This document shows, one piece after another, positions 10,903-19,805 of a stretch of 64,000 nucleotides of DNA (the stretch's first letter is position 1; each line of letters starts with the position of its first letter). The stretch is taken from NCBI RefSeq assembly GCF_024273235.1, contig NZ_JANBVH010000007.1, forward strand, positions 62,001 to 126,000, read 5' to 3'. The position numbers were made by a program, and so were the translations under genes. This stretch comes from Sphingomonas faeni. GTDB lineage: Bacteria; Pseudomonadota; Alphaproteobacteria; Sphingomonadales; Sphingomonadaceae. Under the pieces are notes generated by a model that was not told where the DNA came from, made no database searches, and was given only the letters and a program-made list of their open reading frames with translations.

Positions 10903-12686
10903 GGCCGCTCTCCCAGGTCGATGACGACGTCGGCAATCGCGGCCAACCGCGCGCTGTGCGTCGCGATGATCGTGGTGCGCCTGACGCAGGCGCGCGCGAT
11001 AGCCTCGATTAGGCGCGCTTCGGAGTCCGCATCGATATGCGCGGTCGGCTCGTCGAGCAGGAGTACGGGTGCCGGCTTCAACAGCGCGCGGGCGAGCGCG
11101 ATCCGACGCCGCTCTCCCCCCGACAAGCCGCTCCCCCGTGCGTCGATCACCGCCCCCAACCCGCCGCGCGCGAGGAGCATCGGCGACAGGCCCGCGACCC
11201 GTGCGACCTCGGCGATCCGCTCGGCCGACGCGGTCGGATCGGCGAGTGCGATGTTCGAACCGATCGTCCCCGCCAGGATCAGCGGCGATTGCCCCATCCA
11301 CGCAGCGATTGGCGCGATGCTGCCGATCTCCGCCAGATCGAGCACCGCGTCTTCCCCCCTCCCTGAAAGGGAGGGGTTGGGGGTGGGTTGGCCAATTTTG
11401 GCCGCCGACGACGGATAATGCGGAAGCCGACCCACCCCCGGCCCCTCCCTTTCAGGGAGGGGGGAAGGAGTGCAGATCGTGATGCAGCCCTCTGACAAGG
11501 GGGCGATACCGAGCAGCAGATTCAGCAGGCTGCTCTTGCCGCTGCCCGAGGGGCCGATCAGCGCGACTATCATGCCGGGATAAGCTTCGAACGAGAGGTC
11601 GGACACAGCGGCGCAGTCCTGGCCATCATAGCGGATCGAAACCGAATCGAAGCGGATCGTCGGCGCGACACCGGACCAGACGGGCACCGCCGGTGGCGGC
11701 GCTGCCTTGGCGCTCTCCACATCGGCCAACCGCTCGGCCGCGGTCTCCGCTGCCTGTCGGTCGTGATACGCCGACGCCAGCCGTCGCATCGGTGCATAGA
11801 ATTCCGGCGCCAGCGCGAGCACGAAGAACGCGCGGCCCAAGTCGAGCGTCTCCGGAACCGGAAACGGGAGCAGGCCCAGCAGGTTGAACCCGGCATAGAC
11901 CGCGACGAGCGCGACCGACAGCGCGGCGAAGAACTCGAGCGCCCCAGATGACAGGAACGCGATCCGCAGCACCTGCATCGTCCGCCGCGCAAGATCCTCC
12001 GACGCATCGCCAAGCGCGGCGGCCTCGCGCCCTTCAGCACGGAAGGCCAGGACGACCGGCAGCGCCCCGATCCGATCCGCGAACAGCCCTGACAGCCGCG
12101 CGAGCGCGACGAACTGGCGGCGCGATGCATCCGCCGCGGCCCCGCCTGCGAGAATCATCGCAGCGAGAAAGGGGAAGAACGTCGCCACCAGGATCGCCGC
12201 TGCGATCGGGCTCGCGACTGCGGTCGCGGCGAGTACGATCAGCGGCGCGATCGACGCCGCCATCCGCGCTGGCAGGAACCGCGCAACATAGCCATCGATC
12301 GCGTCGACCTCGTCCACCGCCGCGCTCATCAGCGTGCCCGTCGTCGCGTCTGATCCGGGCGCACGGTGAAGTGCGGCCTCGACGATCCGCCGCCGCAACC
12401 ACGTTTTCGCCCGGTATGCGCCACCTGCGCCGACGTGCGCCGCCAGCATCGCGCACGCACCGCGCCCGCTTGCCGAAACGCCTGCCAGCAAGACCCAGGG
12501 CAACATTGCCCCGACACCGTGCGGGACCGCGACCACGCCACCCGCCAGCCCGGCCGCGAACCCGATCGCCGCCACGGAGTCGAGTAGCAGCAAGCTCGTC
12601 GACGTTCGCACGCCGCCGCCGTCCGCGACCGCCGCCTTCAGATAGGCGCGGGAAGCCTGGGCGCGCTCTTTGGCAATGCTGCTCAT
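10899..12686 (-). CDS. cydD: Thiol reductant ABC exporter subunit CydD with repeat-encoded insertion
   Basis: The other half of CydDC, about 595 residues. A transmembrane domain with 'MLPWVLLAGVSASGRGA' and 'LALAPEFYAPMRRLASAYHD' precedes the ATPase domain: Walker A 'GPSGSGKSSLLNLLLG', Q-loop in 'AAWMGQSPLI', signature 'LSGGERRRIALARAL', Walker B 'VLLLDEPTAHID', His in 'IATHSAR'. Between Walker A and the Q-loop about 39 residues (roughly 407-445, TPSPLPEREGPGVG ... NPSLSGRGEDA) do not belong to the family and are encoded by a palindromic repeat. ATG 12686 follows GGTGG; GTG 12692 is an alternative. It is divergent from cydA with an FNR-like box between. Confidence 0.92.
   Translation of the reverse strand: MSSIAKERAQASRAYLKAAVADGGGVRTSTSLLLLDSVAAIGFAAGLAGGVVAVPHGVGAMLPWVLLAGVSASGRGACAMLAAHVGAGGAYRAKTWLRRRIVEAALHRAPGSDATTGTLMSAAVDEVDAIDGYVARFLPARMAASIAPLIVLAATAVASPIAAAILVATFFPFLAAMILAGGAAADASRRQFVALARLSGLFADRIGALPVVLAFRAEGREAAALGDASEDLARRTMQVLRIAFLSSGALEFFAALSVALVAVYAGFNLLGLLPFPVPETLDLGRAFFVLALAPEFYAPMRRLASAYHDRQAAETAAERLADVESAKAAPPPAVPVWSGVAPTIRFDSVSIRYDGQDCAAVSDLSFEAYPGMIVALIGPSGSGKSSLLNLLLGIAPLSEGCITICTPSPLPEREGPGVGRLPHYPSSAAKIGQPTPNPSLSGRGEDAVLDLAEIGSIAPIAAWMGQSPLILAGTIGSNIALADPTASAERIAEVARVAGLSPMLLARGGLGAVIDARGSGLSGGERRRIALARALLKPAPVLLLDEPTAHIDADSEARLIEAIARACVRRTTIIATHSARLAAIADVVIDLGERP
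11351..11467. repeat. 117-bp palindromic repeat element inserted in frame within cydD
   Basis: Two 38-nt arms, 11351-11388 and 11430-11467, are inverted copies differing at two bases (TT against CC). Each arm contains a smaller inverted repeat, CCTCCCT-GAA-AGGGAGG, so the element is a nested hairpin with a 41-nt centre. Its length is a multiple of three, it has no stop in the cydD frame, and it sits in a surface loop of the ATPase domain. This is the same behaviour as Rickettsia palindromic elements, though the sequence is unrelated as far as I can tell. Confidence 0.9.
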
Positions 12687-12721
12687 ACCCACCGCAATCG
12701 GCGGACCACCCGCGCGCGTCT

Positions 12722-12735
12722 TTGACCGCGGTCAA
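12722..12735. promoter_or_regulatory. FNR-type box in the cydD-cydA divergent promoter
   Basis: TTGACCGCGGTCAA, identical to the box at 8404-8417, lies 36 bp from the cydD start and 73 bp from the cydA start. A single site could control both operons; binding is inferred. Confidence 0.8.
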
Positions 12736-12807
12736 TGTTCGCGCCGCCGCCGGCGCCTAGCCCGGCCTCCAGACAGCGCCGTCGACGGCACTGTGGGGAG
12801 CTTAATC

Positions 12808-14391
12808 ATGGACCTTGGGGTCATCGATCTGTCGCGGCTGCAATTCGCGCTGACCGCCCTGTACCATTTCCTGTTCGTACCGCTGACGCTCGGGCTGTCG
12901 ATGATGCTGGTCATCATGGAAGCCGTGTACGTGATGACGAACCGGCCGATCTGGCGCGTCATCACGCGGTTCTGGGGGCGGATTTTCGCGATCAACTTCG
13001 TGCTGGGCGTCGCCACCGGGCTGACGATGGAATTCCAGTTCGGCACGAATTGGTCGTATTTCTCGCATTATGTCGGCGACATCTTCGGCGCGCCGCTGGC
13101 GATCGAAGGGCTGATGGCGTTCTTCCTGGAGGCGACATTCGTCGGGCTGATGTTCTTCGGCTGGGACCGCCTGTCGAAGCTCGGCCATCTGATCGTCACG
13201 TTCATGGTCGCGCTCGGCACCAATTTGTCGGCGCTGTGGATCCTCGTCGCGAACGGCTGGATGCAGAACCCGACCGGCGCAGAGTTCAACACCGACACGA
13301 TGCGGATGGAGGTCAGCGATTTCGGCGCGGTGCTGTTCAACCCGATCGCGCAAGCCAAGTTCGTCCACACCGTCAGCGCCGGCTATGTCTGCGCCGCGGT
13401 GGTGGTGCTCGGCATCTCCGCCTTCTGGCTGCTCAAGGGCCGCTACACCGCCGTCGCTCGCCGTTCGATGACGGTCGCCGCGGCGTTCGGGCTTGCCGGG
13501 TCGCTGTCGGTCGTCGTGCTCGGCGACGAGAGCGGTTACGCGCTCACCGACAACCAGAAGATGAAGCTCGCCGCGATCGAGGCCGCGTGGCACACCGCGC
13601 CCGCGCCCGCCGGGCTGACGCTGTTCGGCCTGCCCGACGTCGCTGCGCGCGAGACACGCTACGAGGTGCAGGTGCCCTGGGTGCTCGGCCTGATCGCGAC
13701 GCGCAGTCTCGACAAGGAGGTGACGGGGATGTCCGAACTGGTGCTGAAGGCACAGGAGCGGATTACGTCAGGCGTCATCGCCTATGACGCGGTCCAGCAT
13801 CTGAAGGTCGATCGCACCGACGTCGCGCAGCGGGCGCGGTTCGAGGCGCACAAGCGCGACCTCGGCTATGCGCTGCTGCTGAAACGCCACGTCCCCGATC
13901 CGCGGATGGCGAGGCCGCAATTGATCGCCGCGACGGCATGGGACGTGGTGCCGAACGTTCCGCTGATGTTCTGGAGCTTCCGGATCATGGCGTTCATCGG
14001 CTTCTTCATGATCGCGCTGTTCGGCACCGCGTTCGTGCTGACCTCGCTCAGGCTGCACACCCAGACGCGCTGGTTCCTGAAGCTCGCGGTCGTCGCGATC
14101 CCGCTGCCCTGGATCGCGATCGAGCTCGGCTGGATGCTTTCCGAGATCGGTCGCCAGCCCTGGGCGATCGAGGGCGTGCTGCCGACCTTCCTGGCCGCAT
14201 CGTCGCTGACCCGCGGGGTCCTGTGGACGACGATCATCGGCTTTACCGCGATCTACGGCACGCTGGCGGTGATCGAGGTGCGGCTGATCCTGGCGACGAT
14301 CCGAAAAGGTCCGTTCGAGCATGACGAGGACCCGAAGCCCGTCATCGGCCTCGTTCCCACGACGCCTCCCATTCTCCCCCTGGCCGCCTGA
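12808..14391 (+). CDS. cydA: Cytochrome bd ubiquinol oxidase subunit I
   Basis: The catalytic subunit of the high-affinity quinol oxidase, in the inner membrane, carrying hemes b558, b595 and d. 527 residues. The heme b595 ligand His is in 'LTALYHFLFVPLTLG' near residue 20; 'MEFQFGTNWSYFSHYVGDIF' follows; heme b558 ligands are His in 'AKFVHTVSAGYV' and Met in 'PLMFWSFRIMAF'. The quinol loop starts 'MKLAAIEAAWHT'. Start at ATG 12808 has GGGGAG upstream; reading back to 12670 would run through the FNR box. First gene of cydABX. Confidence 0.97.
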   Translation: MDLGVIDLSRLQFALTALYHFLFVPLTLGLSMMLVIMEAVYVMTNRPIWRVITRFWGRIFAINFVLGVATGLTMEFQFGTNWSYFSHYVGDIFGAPLAIEGLMAFFLEATFVGLMFFGWDRLSKLGHLIVTFMVALGTNLSALWILVANGWMQNPTGAEFNTDTMRMEVSDFGAVLFNPIAQAKFVHTVSAGYVCAAVVVLGISAFWLLKGRYTAVARRSMTVAAAFGLAGSLSVVVLGDESGYALTDNQKMKLAAIEAAWHTAPAPAGLTLFGLPDVAARETRYEVQVPWVLGLIATRSLDKEVTGMSELVLKAQERITSGVIAYDAVQHLKVDRTDVAQRARFEAHKRDLGYALLLKRHVPDPRMARPQLIAATAWDVVPNVPLMFWSFRIMAFIGFFMIALFGTAFVLTSLRLHTQTRWFLKLAVVAIPLPWIAIELGWMLSEIGRQPWAIEGVLPTFLAASSLTRGVLWTTIIGFTAIYGTLAVIEVRLILATIRKGPFEHDEDPKPVIGLVPTTPPILPLAA

Positions 14392-14405
14392 CAGGAGACA
14401 CGACG

Positions 14406-15545
14406 ATGTTCGATTATGAAACGCTGCGTCTCATCTGGTGGGCGCTGATGGGAATCCTGCTGATCGGCTTCGCGCTGACCGACGGCTTCGATCTCGGCGT
14501 CGCGGCGCTGCTCCCGTTCGTCGGGCGCACCGATGCCGAGCGGCGGATGGTGATCAATTCGATCGGCCCGACCTGGGAGGGCAACCAGGTGTGGTTCATC
14601 CTGGCGGGCGGCGCGATCTTCGCGGCGTGGCCGTTCGTCTACGCGATCAGCTTCTCGGGCTTCTACCTCGCGATGTTCCTCGTCCTGGCGGCGCTGATCC
14701 TGCGCCCGGTCGGGTTCAAATACCGGTCGAAGCGGCCGGACCCCGCCTGGCGGTCGCGCTGGGACTGGGCGCTGTTCGTCGGTGGGTTCGTGCCGGCGCT
14801 CGTGTTCGGCGTTGCGGTCGGCAACGTCCTTTCGGGCGCGCCCTTCCGCCTCGACAGCGACCTACGCGCGTTCTTCGACGGCAGCTTCCTCGGGCTGTTC
14901 ACGCCGTTCACGCTCGTGTGCGGCCTGTTGTCGGTCGCGATGCTCGTGCTCCACGGCAGCGCGTGGCTGGCGATCAAGATCGAGCACGGCCCGGTGCACG
15001 ATCGCGCGCGCAAATTCGGCACGGTCGCCGGCATCGCGTCGCTCGCGCTGTTTGCGATCGGCTGGGGGTTCGTGGCCTATGGCGACATCGGCTACCGCAT
15101 TATCGGCGCGATCGATCCTTCGGGCCCGTCCAATCCCTTGCACACCACCAGCGAACTCGCCCGCGGCGGCTGGCTCGCCAATTACGCCCTCTATCCATGG
15201 ATAATTATCGCTCCCGCACTCGGGTTCGGCGGCGCGGCGGTTGCGCTGGTCGGGATCAGGCGCGGATCGGAAGGCGCCGCGTTCGCGGGGTCGTCGGCCT
15301 CCGCGCTTGGCATCATCGCGACCGTCGGACTGTCGATGTTCCCCTTCATCCTGCCGTCCAGCATCGACTCGCATTCCAGCCTGACGGTCTGGAACGCGTC
15401 GTCGAGCGCCAAGACTCTCGGCATCATGCTGTTCGTCACCGTGGTGCTGTTGCCGATCGTCGTCGCCTACACCGCCTGGGCGTACAAGGTGATGTTCGGC
15501 CGCGTGACCACGCAGGACGTCGCGACCAACCCCGATTTCTATTGA
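14406..15545 (+). CDS. cydB: Cytochrome bd ubiquinol oxidase subunit II
   Basis: Partner of CydA, 379 residues, the standard length. 'LIWWALMGILLIGFALTDGF' and 'DLGVAALLPFVGRTDAERR' at the N-terminus, then 'GPTWEGNQVWFILAGGAIFA' are the classic CydB signature, followed by further transmembrane segments and a terminal 'YKVMFGRVT'. It begins 14 bp after the cydA stop with AGGAGA in the gap, so the two are co-translated from one operon. Confidence 0.97.
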   Translation: MFDYETLRLIWWALMGILLIGFALTDGFDLGVAALLPFVGRTDAERRMVINSIGPTWEGNQVWFILAGGAIFAAWPFVYAISFSGFYLAMFLVLAALILRPVGFKYRSKRPDPAWRSRWDWALFVGGFVPALVFGVAVGNVLSGAPFRLDSDLRAFFDGSFLGLFTPFTLVCGLLSVAMLVLHGSAWLAIKIEHGPVHDRARKFGTVAGIASLALFAIGWGFVAYGDIGYRIIGAIDPSGPSNPLHTTSELARGGWLANYALYPWIIIAPALGFGGAAVALVGIRRGSEGAAFAGSSASALGIIATVGLSMFPFILPSSIDSHSSLTVWNASSSAKTLGIMLFVTVVLLPIVVAYTAWAYKVMFGRVTTQDVATNPDFY

Positions 15546-15570
15546 TCCCCAACGCTAAGGATATCTGATC

Positions 15571-15693
15571 ATGTGGTATTTCACCTGGGTCCTGGGCCTC
15601 GGTCTCGCCGTCGGCTTCGGCATTCTCAACGGCATCTGGCACGAGTTCCATTTGCCGATCGAGGACGATGCCGACGCTCCGGCGAACTCGTAA
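15571..15693 (+). CDS. cydX: Cytochrome bd small subunit CydX
   Basis: A 40-residue single-pass membrane protein that stabilises the bd oxidase hemes. The sequence begins 'MWYFTWVLGLGLAVGFG' and continues with 'ILNGIWHEF' and an acidic tail, exactly the CydX pattern (WYF..W.LG and a conserved Glu after the helix). An AAGG site precedes it and it begins 25 bp after cydB, so it is the third cistron of the operon. It is short enough to be missed by length cut-offs. Confidence 0.95.
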   Translation: MWYFTWVLGLGLAVGFGILNGIWHEFHLPIEDDADAPANS

Positions 15694-15748
15694 CGGTCAC
15701 GTAAAGAATTCGCGCGGGTATCACGAGCCTTTAGCCTATACTGGATCA

Positions 15749-16459
15749 ATGGCTCACCATGACATCTGCGCGGATTGCGCAGTCCGCGATCAGGCTCTGT
15801 GCAGCAGCCTTACGGATGTCGAACTGCAGGCGCTCAACACGCTCGGGCGCCGCCGCAAGATCGCACGCGGCCAGACGCTGATCTGGGCGGGCGACGACAG
15901 CATCATCTGCGCGAACCTGTTGTCGGGCGTCCTCAAGCTTGTCGCTGCCACGCCCGATGGTCGCGAACAGATCGTCGGGCTGCTGTATCCCGCAGATTTC
16001 GTCGGACAGCCCTATGCCGGTCAGGCCGACTTCACGATCACCGCGCTGACCGAGTCCGAGCTGTGCATCTTCCCGCGCGACGCGTTCGAACGCGTGCTGG
16101 AGGATCATGCGCGGATGGAACGCCTGCTGCTCCAGCGGACACTCGCGGCGCTCGGTATCGCGCGTACGCGGATCCTGTCGCTGGCGCGCAAATCGGCGCA
16201 GGAGAAGATCGCCGGATTCCTTCTGGACATGGCCTTGCGCGCGACCGCGACCGGCTGCCGCGCGACGCCCGACGGACCGATGACGTTCGACCTGCCGCTC
16301 ACGCGTGGCCAAATCGCGGACGTACTCGGGCTGACGATCGAAACAGTCAGTCGCCAGATGACCAAACTAAAGACCGCCGGCGTAATCGCACTGCCGGGCG
16401 GTCGCGCGATCACGATTTCCAACCCGAATGCGCTTCAAGGTTGCGCTGAGGCAGCCTGA
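15749..16459 (+). CDS. FNR-type Crp/Fnr family oxygen sensor-regulator
   Basis: A 236-residue transcription factor. The N-terminus has 'CADCAVRDQALC', a three-cysteine cluster like the one in FNR that holds an oxygen-labile [4Fe-4S] centre, with a fourth Cys in 'ESELCIFPRD'. A cyclic-nucleotide-type beta-roll follows, then a helix-turn-helix 'RGQIADVLGLTIETVSRQMT', whose E-xx-SR recognition helix matches proteins that read TTGA half-sites. Start ATG 15749 places the cysteines as in FNR; the longer frame overlaps cydX. It follows cydABX directly and is the obvious ligand for the three TTGAC-type boxes in this window, although no box is visible just upstream of this gene. Confidence 0.92.
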   Translation: MAHHDICADCAVRDQALCSSLTDVELQALNTLGRRRKIARGQTLIWAGDDSIICANLLSGVLKLVAATPDGREQIVGLLYPADFVGQPYAGQADFTITALTESELCIFPRDAFERVLEDHARMERLLLQRTLAALGIARTRILSLARKSAQEKIAGFLLDMALRATATGCRATPDGPMTFDLPLTRGQIADVLGLTIETVSRQMTKLKTAGVIALPGGRAITISNPNALQGCAEAA

Positions 16460-16471
16460 AAACGCGCGCGT

Positions 16472-16999
16472 TTAACCCAACTCCCGCTCGCACAGGCTGT
16501 TGGCGAGCATGGCCCGCGCATTACGGCTGAGACGCCCAGCACCAAGCGTCAGAATCGCAAGTTCGGTGAAGTCCATCGCTAGGCGACAGCCTTCGAAAAA
16601 CCCGCGCAGCATATAGCCGAACGCTTCCGCACAAGGTGTTGAGGCGCCCGACAGAACGGCGAGGATATCGTCCACATGGACCGAGTCGGTCAGATGCCGC
16701 GCTCGCATGCGTCCGACAAGGGCGGCCGCGAGCGGATCGTCGAGATCTTGCGCGAACAGCGCGCCGATAACGGCACTTTCTTCTCGGGAATGGCTGTGAA
16801 CGACCGCGCGCAAGCACCGGCTCATCGCCTCCACGTCCGATGGCCGGTCGGGCAGCCCGTCGGCACAGGCTTCCAACCTGTCGCATACCGCACGAACGCG
16901 GACATGATCGGCAACAAGCCGGGCGAGATCAGTTTCCTCGATGACGTGCCAGCGCGCGAACGGCACGACACGGCCGGCAGATTCGTCATGCTCGATCAT
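16472..16999 (-). CDS. Hemerythrin/HHE-domain-like protein
   Basis: About 175 residues, helical. Histidines and acids are spaced as in hemerythrin-like cation-binding domains: 'VADHVRVRAVCDRLE', 'VHSHSREESAVIGALF' (H..H...E) and 'RARHLTDSVHVDDI'. Such proteins bind a di-iron centre and sense or buffer oxygen or NO. ATG 16999 is preferred because GGAGA lies upstream; an upstream ATG at 17059 is possible. It is convergent with the FNR gene, and its stop lies inside a 14-bp palindrome at 16460-16473. Placement next to the low-oxygen genes supports a redox role, by inference. The HHE call is moderate because the pattern is degenerate. Confidence 0.6.
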   Translation of the reverse strand: MIEHDESAGRVVPFARWHVIEETDLARLVADHVRVRAVCDRLEACADGLPDRPSDVEAMSRCLRAVVHSHSREESAVIGALFAQDLDDPLAAALVGRMRARHLTDSVHVDDILAVLSGASTPCAEAFGYMLRGFFEGCRLAMDFTELAILTLGAGRLSRNARAMLANSLCERELG

Positions 17000-17096
17000 C
17001 GCGGCTCTCCATGGCCGCAGTTTGCATGGCCCCGCGTGCTCAGCATTGACGGGGATCAAATCGCTGTCCTCCTAGCGACGCTACGTCCTGCCGCGG

Positions 17097-17440
17097 CTAC
17101 AGCCGCACCGCGTTCAGCCTCGACGCGTTGGTTGTCACCGCGAGTGACGACATTGCCATCGCCGCGCCGGCAGGCGTCGGAGACAACGAGATGCCTGCCA
17201 TCGGATACAATACCAAAGCAACCGGTACACCGATCCCATTCAACAGGAACGAGACTGCAAGGTTCCGGCATATGTTGCGCATCGTCGCGCACCAAGGCCG
17301 CTGGATCGCCCTTGGTCAGCGTGATGCCAGCGCTTACGATATCGAACTCCTTATCCTCGCCACGCCGGCCCGCCGGGCCGAGGGATTGCAGCGCTTCACC
17401 GAAGCTTGTCGGGCGCTAGCCCGTCTGCCTGCCACTCGGC
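17097..17440 (-). pseudogene. Heavy-metal (copper-type) P-type ATPase C-terminal remnant
   Basis: Fragments in shifted frames on the minus strand match the end of a P1B ATPase. In order they are 'EWQADGLAPDKL' (the ATP-domain segment before the hinge), 'EFDIVSAGITLTKGDPAAL' (the loop before the last helices) and 'NICRNLAVSFLLNGIGVPVA' followed by 'LVLYPMAGISLSP' and 'GAAMAMSSLAVTTNASRLNA', which is the last two transmembrane helices. At least two frame changes and loss of everything upstream, including the phosphorylation site, mean it is non-functional. Confidence 0.75.
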
Positions 17441-17577
17441 CCAGCACGCCAATTCACGTAACCACCGTACATTTCAGCTGATGTACCCAACGGAGGCCTG
17501 GTAGAAATCAGTTTCGGTAACGTCCGAACTGTCACCATCGGCTGGCAGCGATGCCCCACTCTGCGAGCCAATATAGA

Positions 17578-18870
17578 TCAGACGGGGTGCATCACGGACA
17601 GCAAATCATCGACGTCGCCGACCGCAAACGCCGAATACTCGTCGCCGATCGCGTACGGCAGCAGGATGCGGCGGTCCCGGATCAGCGCACCACAGCTATA
17701 GGTCACGTTCGGCACATAGCCCCCGCGCTGCTCCGCGCTGGGAAAAAGCAAGGGCGACGGCGTGCGGACGAGTACCTTCGACGGGTCGTCCTTGTCGAGC
17801 AGGCAGGCACCGATGCAATATCCCCGGACCATGCCGACGCCGTGCGTGAAGACCAGCCAACCCTCGTCTATCTCGATCGGCGACCCGCAATTGCCGAGCT
17901 GCACGAACTCCCATGGGTATTTCGGCGCCATGATCGGCGTTCCGGTTTCCCACGTATGCAGATCGTCCGATCGCAGCAGCCAGATATTCTCGCTGTCCTG
18001 GCGGCCCAGCATCACGAACTGGTTGTCGATCCGGCGCGGGAACAGCGCCATCCCCTTGTATCCGGTCATGGCGCCGGCAAGCGGCCGCATCTCGACCCGC
18101 CGCAGATCGATGCCGCGCAGGATTTCCTGGCGCGCATCCTTGCCGTCGAACGCGGTGTAGGTGCCGATGATGCTGCGGACCCCATCGTGATCGGTGAAGT
18201 TGACGAGCCGCAGATCCTCGATGCCCTGACGCTGGCTGGGCAAGACCGGGAAGATGACGGTTTCCGACGCGTCCTGGCTGTCTTCGCATACCAGGCGGAC
18301 CCACGCGTCGTCATGCCGCTCGATCCGGGGCGGGACGCCGTGCGGGCTAGACGGGTCGATCACCAGTCGGTCGCCTGGTCCCCACTCGCCGGTCCGAAAC
18401 GTGATCGACGAGATATGCCCCTCGCCGATCCCGCGGAGCGACATGACGAAACGCACCGCACCCGGCACCGACGGCGCTTCGTCCGTCAACGATACGATAC
18501 TGGGGTTGAAGAGCGCGGCGGACTCGAACGCGTATTCCTGACTGAAATAGGCGCCGATCAAGAGCCGTTCGTCCTCGTCGAACTCGCCCTCGTCTATCTC
18601 GTGCCGCACATCCTCGAACCGGCGGAGCAGCACCTGCTCGACGTTGCGATGGCGCTCCCGCATCGGCGTCAGCAACAGGTCGCGCATCCGCTCGCGCATC
18701 GTATCGTCGAGCGCCCGGATACGGTCGACGACGACCTGGCTGCGCGGCGGATGATCGGCCTCGAACGCTGCCGGATACCCGAAGCTGAACGGCCGGATCA
18801 CGGTGCGTGACGGATCTGGCTTCAACTCGACGTCGAGCGTCGTGAACACTTCGGCAGCTTTCATCGGCAT
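17578..18870 (-). CDS. Glycoside hydrolase family 130 protein
   Basis: 430 residues, five-bladed beta-propeller family whose members phosphorolyse or hydrolyse beta-mannosides. Seen in order: 'FNPSIVSL', 'MSLRGIGEGHISSITFRTGE', 'DARQEILRGIDL', 'MTGYKGMALFPRRIDNQFVM', 'LGRQDSENIWLLRSDDLHTW', 'NCGSPIEIDEGWLVFTHGVG' and 'PNVTYSCGALI'. The long N-terminal helical extension (about 1-110) is typical of the larger bacterial subfamily. No mannose-pathway gene adjoins it, so the substrate stays open. Monocistronic by appearance. Confidence 0.85.
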   Translation of the reverse strand: MPMKAAEVFTTLDVELKPDPSRTVIRPFSFGYPAAFEADHPPRSQVVVDRIRALDDTMRERMRDLLLTPMRERHRNVEQVLLRRFEDVRHEIDEGEFDEDERLLIGAYFSQEYAFESAALFNPSIVSLTDEAPSVPGAVRFVMSLRGIGEGHISSITFRTGEWGPGDRLVIDPSSPHGVPPRIERHDDAWVRLVCEDSQDASETVIFPVLPSQRQGIEDLRLVNFTDHDGVRSIIGTYTAFDGKDARQEILRGIDLRRVEMRPLAGAMTGYKGMALFPRRIDNQFVMLGRQDSENIWLLRSDDLHTWETGTPIMAPKYPWEFVQLGNCGSPIEIDEGWLVFTHGVGMVRGYCIGACLLDKDDPSKVLVRTPSPLLFPSAEQRGGYVPNVTYSCGALIRDRRILLPYAIGDEYSAFAVGDVDDLLSVMHPV

Positions 18871-19004
18871 CGGCCCTTCGAACAGGGTCGCGGACGGGAG
18901 GCTCGCGACCTAGTAGGTAACGATGCCGAGCCCGTCGCGATCCCAGGTCCGAGGCACCCAGGTCTGAGGCAGGCGCCCCACGGACGCTGGTCCGCGATGC
19001 TCGA

Positions 19005-19805
19005 TCAGCGCCCCTTCACGAACTTGATCGTGAACCGATCGCTCTCGCCGATGGCGGCATATTTCGGGCGATCGACGTCCTTCAGTCGATAGCTCGGCGG
19101 CAGCGTCCAGACGCCTTCCGGATGATCGTGGGTATCCTTGGGGTTGGCGTTGATCCGGGATTCCCCGGCCAGTTTGAAGCCCGCCGCCTGTGCCAGTCGA
19201 ACCACCGTCGATCGCTTGATGTAACCGCTCGTCTTTTCGCGCGCCGTATCCATCTCCTCTGGCAGGCGATGATCGACCACGCCCAGCACGCCACCTGGCT
19301 TGAGTGCTGCATAGAACGCCTTGAATACGCGTTCCGCTACCGCCGGATCATCCTGCATCAGCAAATTGTGGACGTTGCGGAACGTCAGCAGCACGTCGGC
19401 GCTTCCGGCCCGGATGGTCGATGCGCCAGTCTTGAAGTCGATGGTCGCGACCTGCACCGCGCCGTACGTCGCGGCCTTCTCAGCAAATGCCGTGCGCGTG
19501 CGTTCCGCCTGTGCGGTCGGCACCAAGGCGACATATCGCCCACGGCCCTTGACCAATGGCGCCAGGATCTCGGTATACCAGCCGCCGGCCGGCAGGAACT
19601 CGACCACCGTCTGCGTCGGCTTCACGCCAAAAAAGGCCAGCGTTTCCGCAGGGTGGCGATACCGATCGCGCGCCCGGTTCGCCGGCGCCCGCGTCGGCGA
19701 CGCGACGACTGCGGCGATGTCCTTCGAGGGAGCGACAGACTGCGCGACCACCCCCGTGGCACCCAAGGTGGCGAGGCAGGTCACGGCTGTGAGCAGTCGG
19801 TTCAT
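19005..19805 (-). CDS. Exported class I methyltransferase-like protein (COG4798 type)
   Basis: 266 residues with a signal peptide ending 'GATGVVAQS'. The mature part is a Rossmann-type SAM-methyltransferase fold: 'AFFGVKPTQTVVEFLPAGGW' gives strand 1 with a degenerate glycine loop, then 'GRYVALVP', 'ADVLLTFRNVHNLL', 'LKPGGVLGVVDHRL' and 'RINANPKDTHDHPEGVWTLP', which is a signature of this family of predicted periplasmic methyltransferases. Activity is unproven for the family. Standalone gene, ATG 19805 with AGGGAGAG just upstream. Confidence 0.85.
   Translation of the reverse strand: MNRLLTAVTCLATLGATGVVAQSVAPSKDIAAVVASPTRAPANRARDRYRHPAETLAFFGVKPTQTVVEFLPAGGWYTEILAPLVKGRGRYVALVPTAQAERTRTAFAEKAATYGAVQVATIDFKTGASTIRAGSADVLLTFRNVHNLLMQDDPAVAERVFKAFYAALKPGGVLGVVDHRLPEEMDTAREKTSGYIKRSTVVRLAQAAGFKLAGESRINANPKDTHDHPEGVWTLPPSYRLKDVDRPKYAAIGESDRFTIKFVKGR

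Noticed and set aside
10903..11301. N-terminal extension of CydC into cydD
   Set aside because: The ATG at 10902 overlaps the cydD stop as ATGA, and the extension is an antisense-type arginine-rich sequence.
16460..16473. AAACGCGCGCGTTT palindrome between the FNR and hemerythrin-like genes
   Set aside because: It lies between two convergent stops and is self-complementary, but is too short, and with no T-run on either side, to claim as a terminator.
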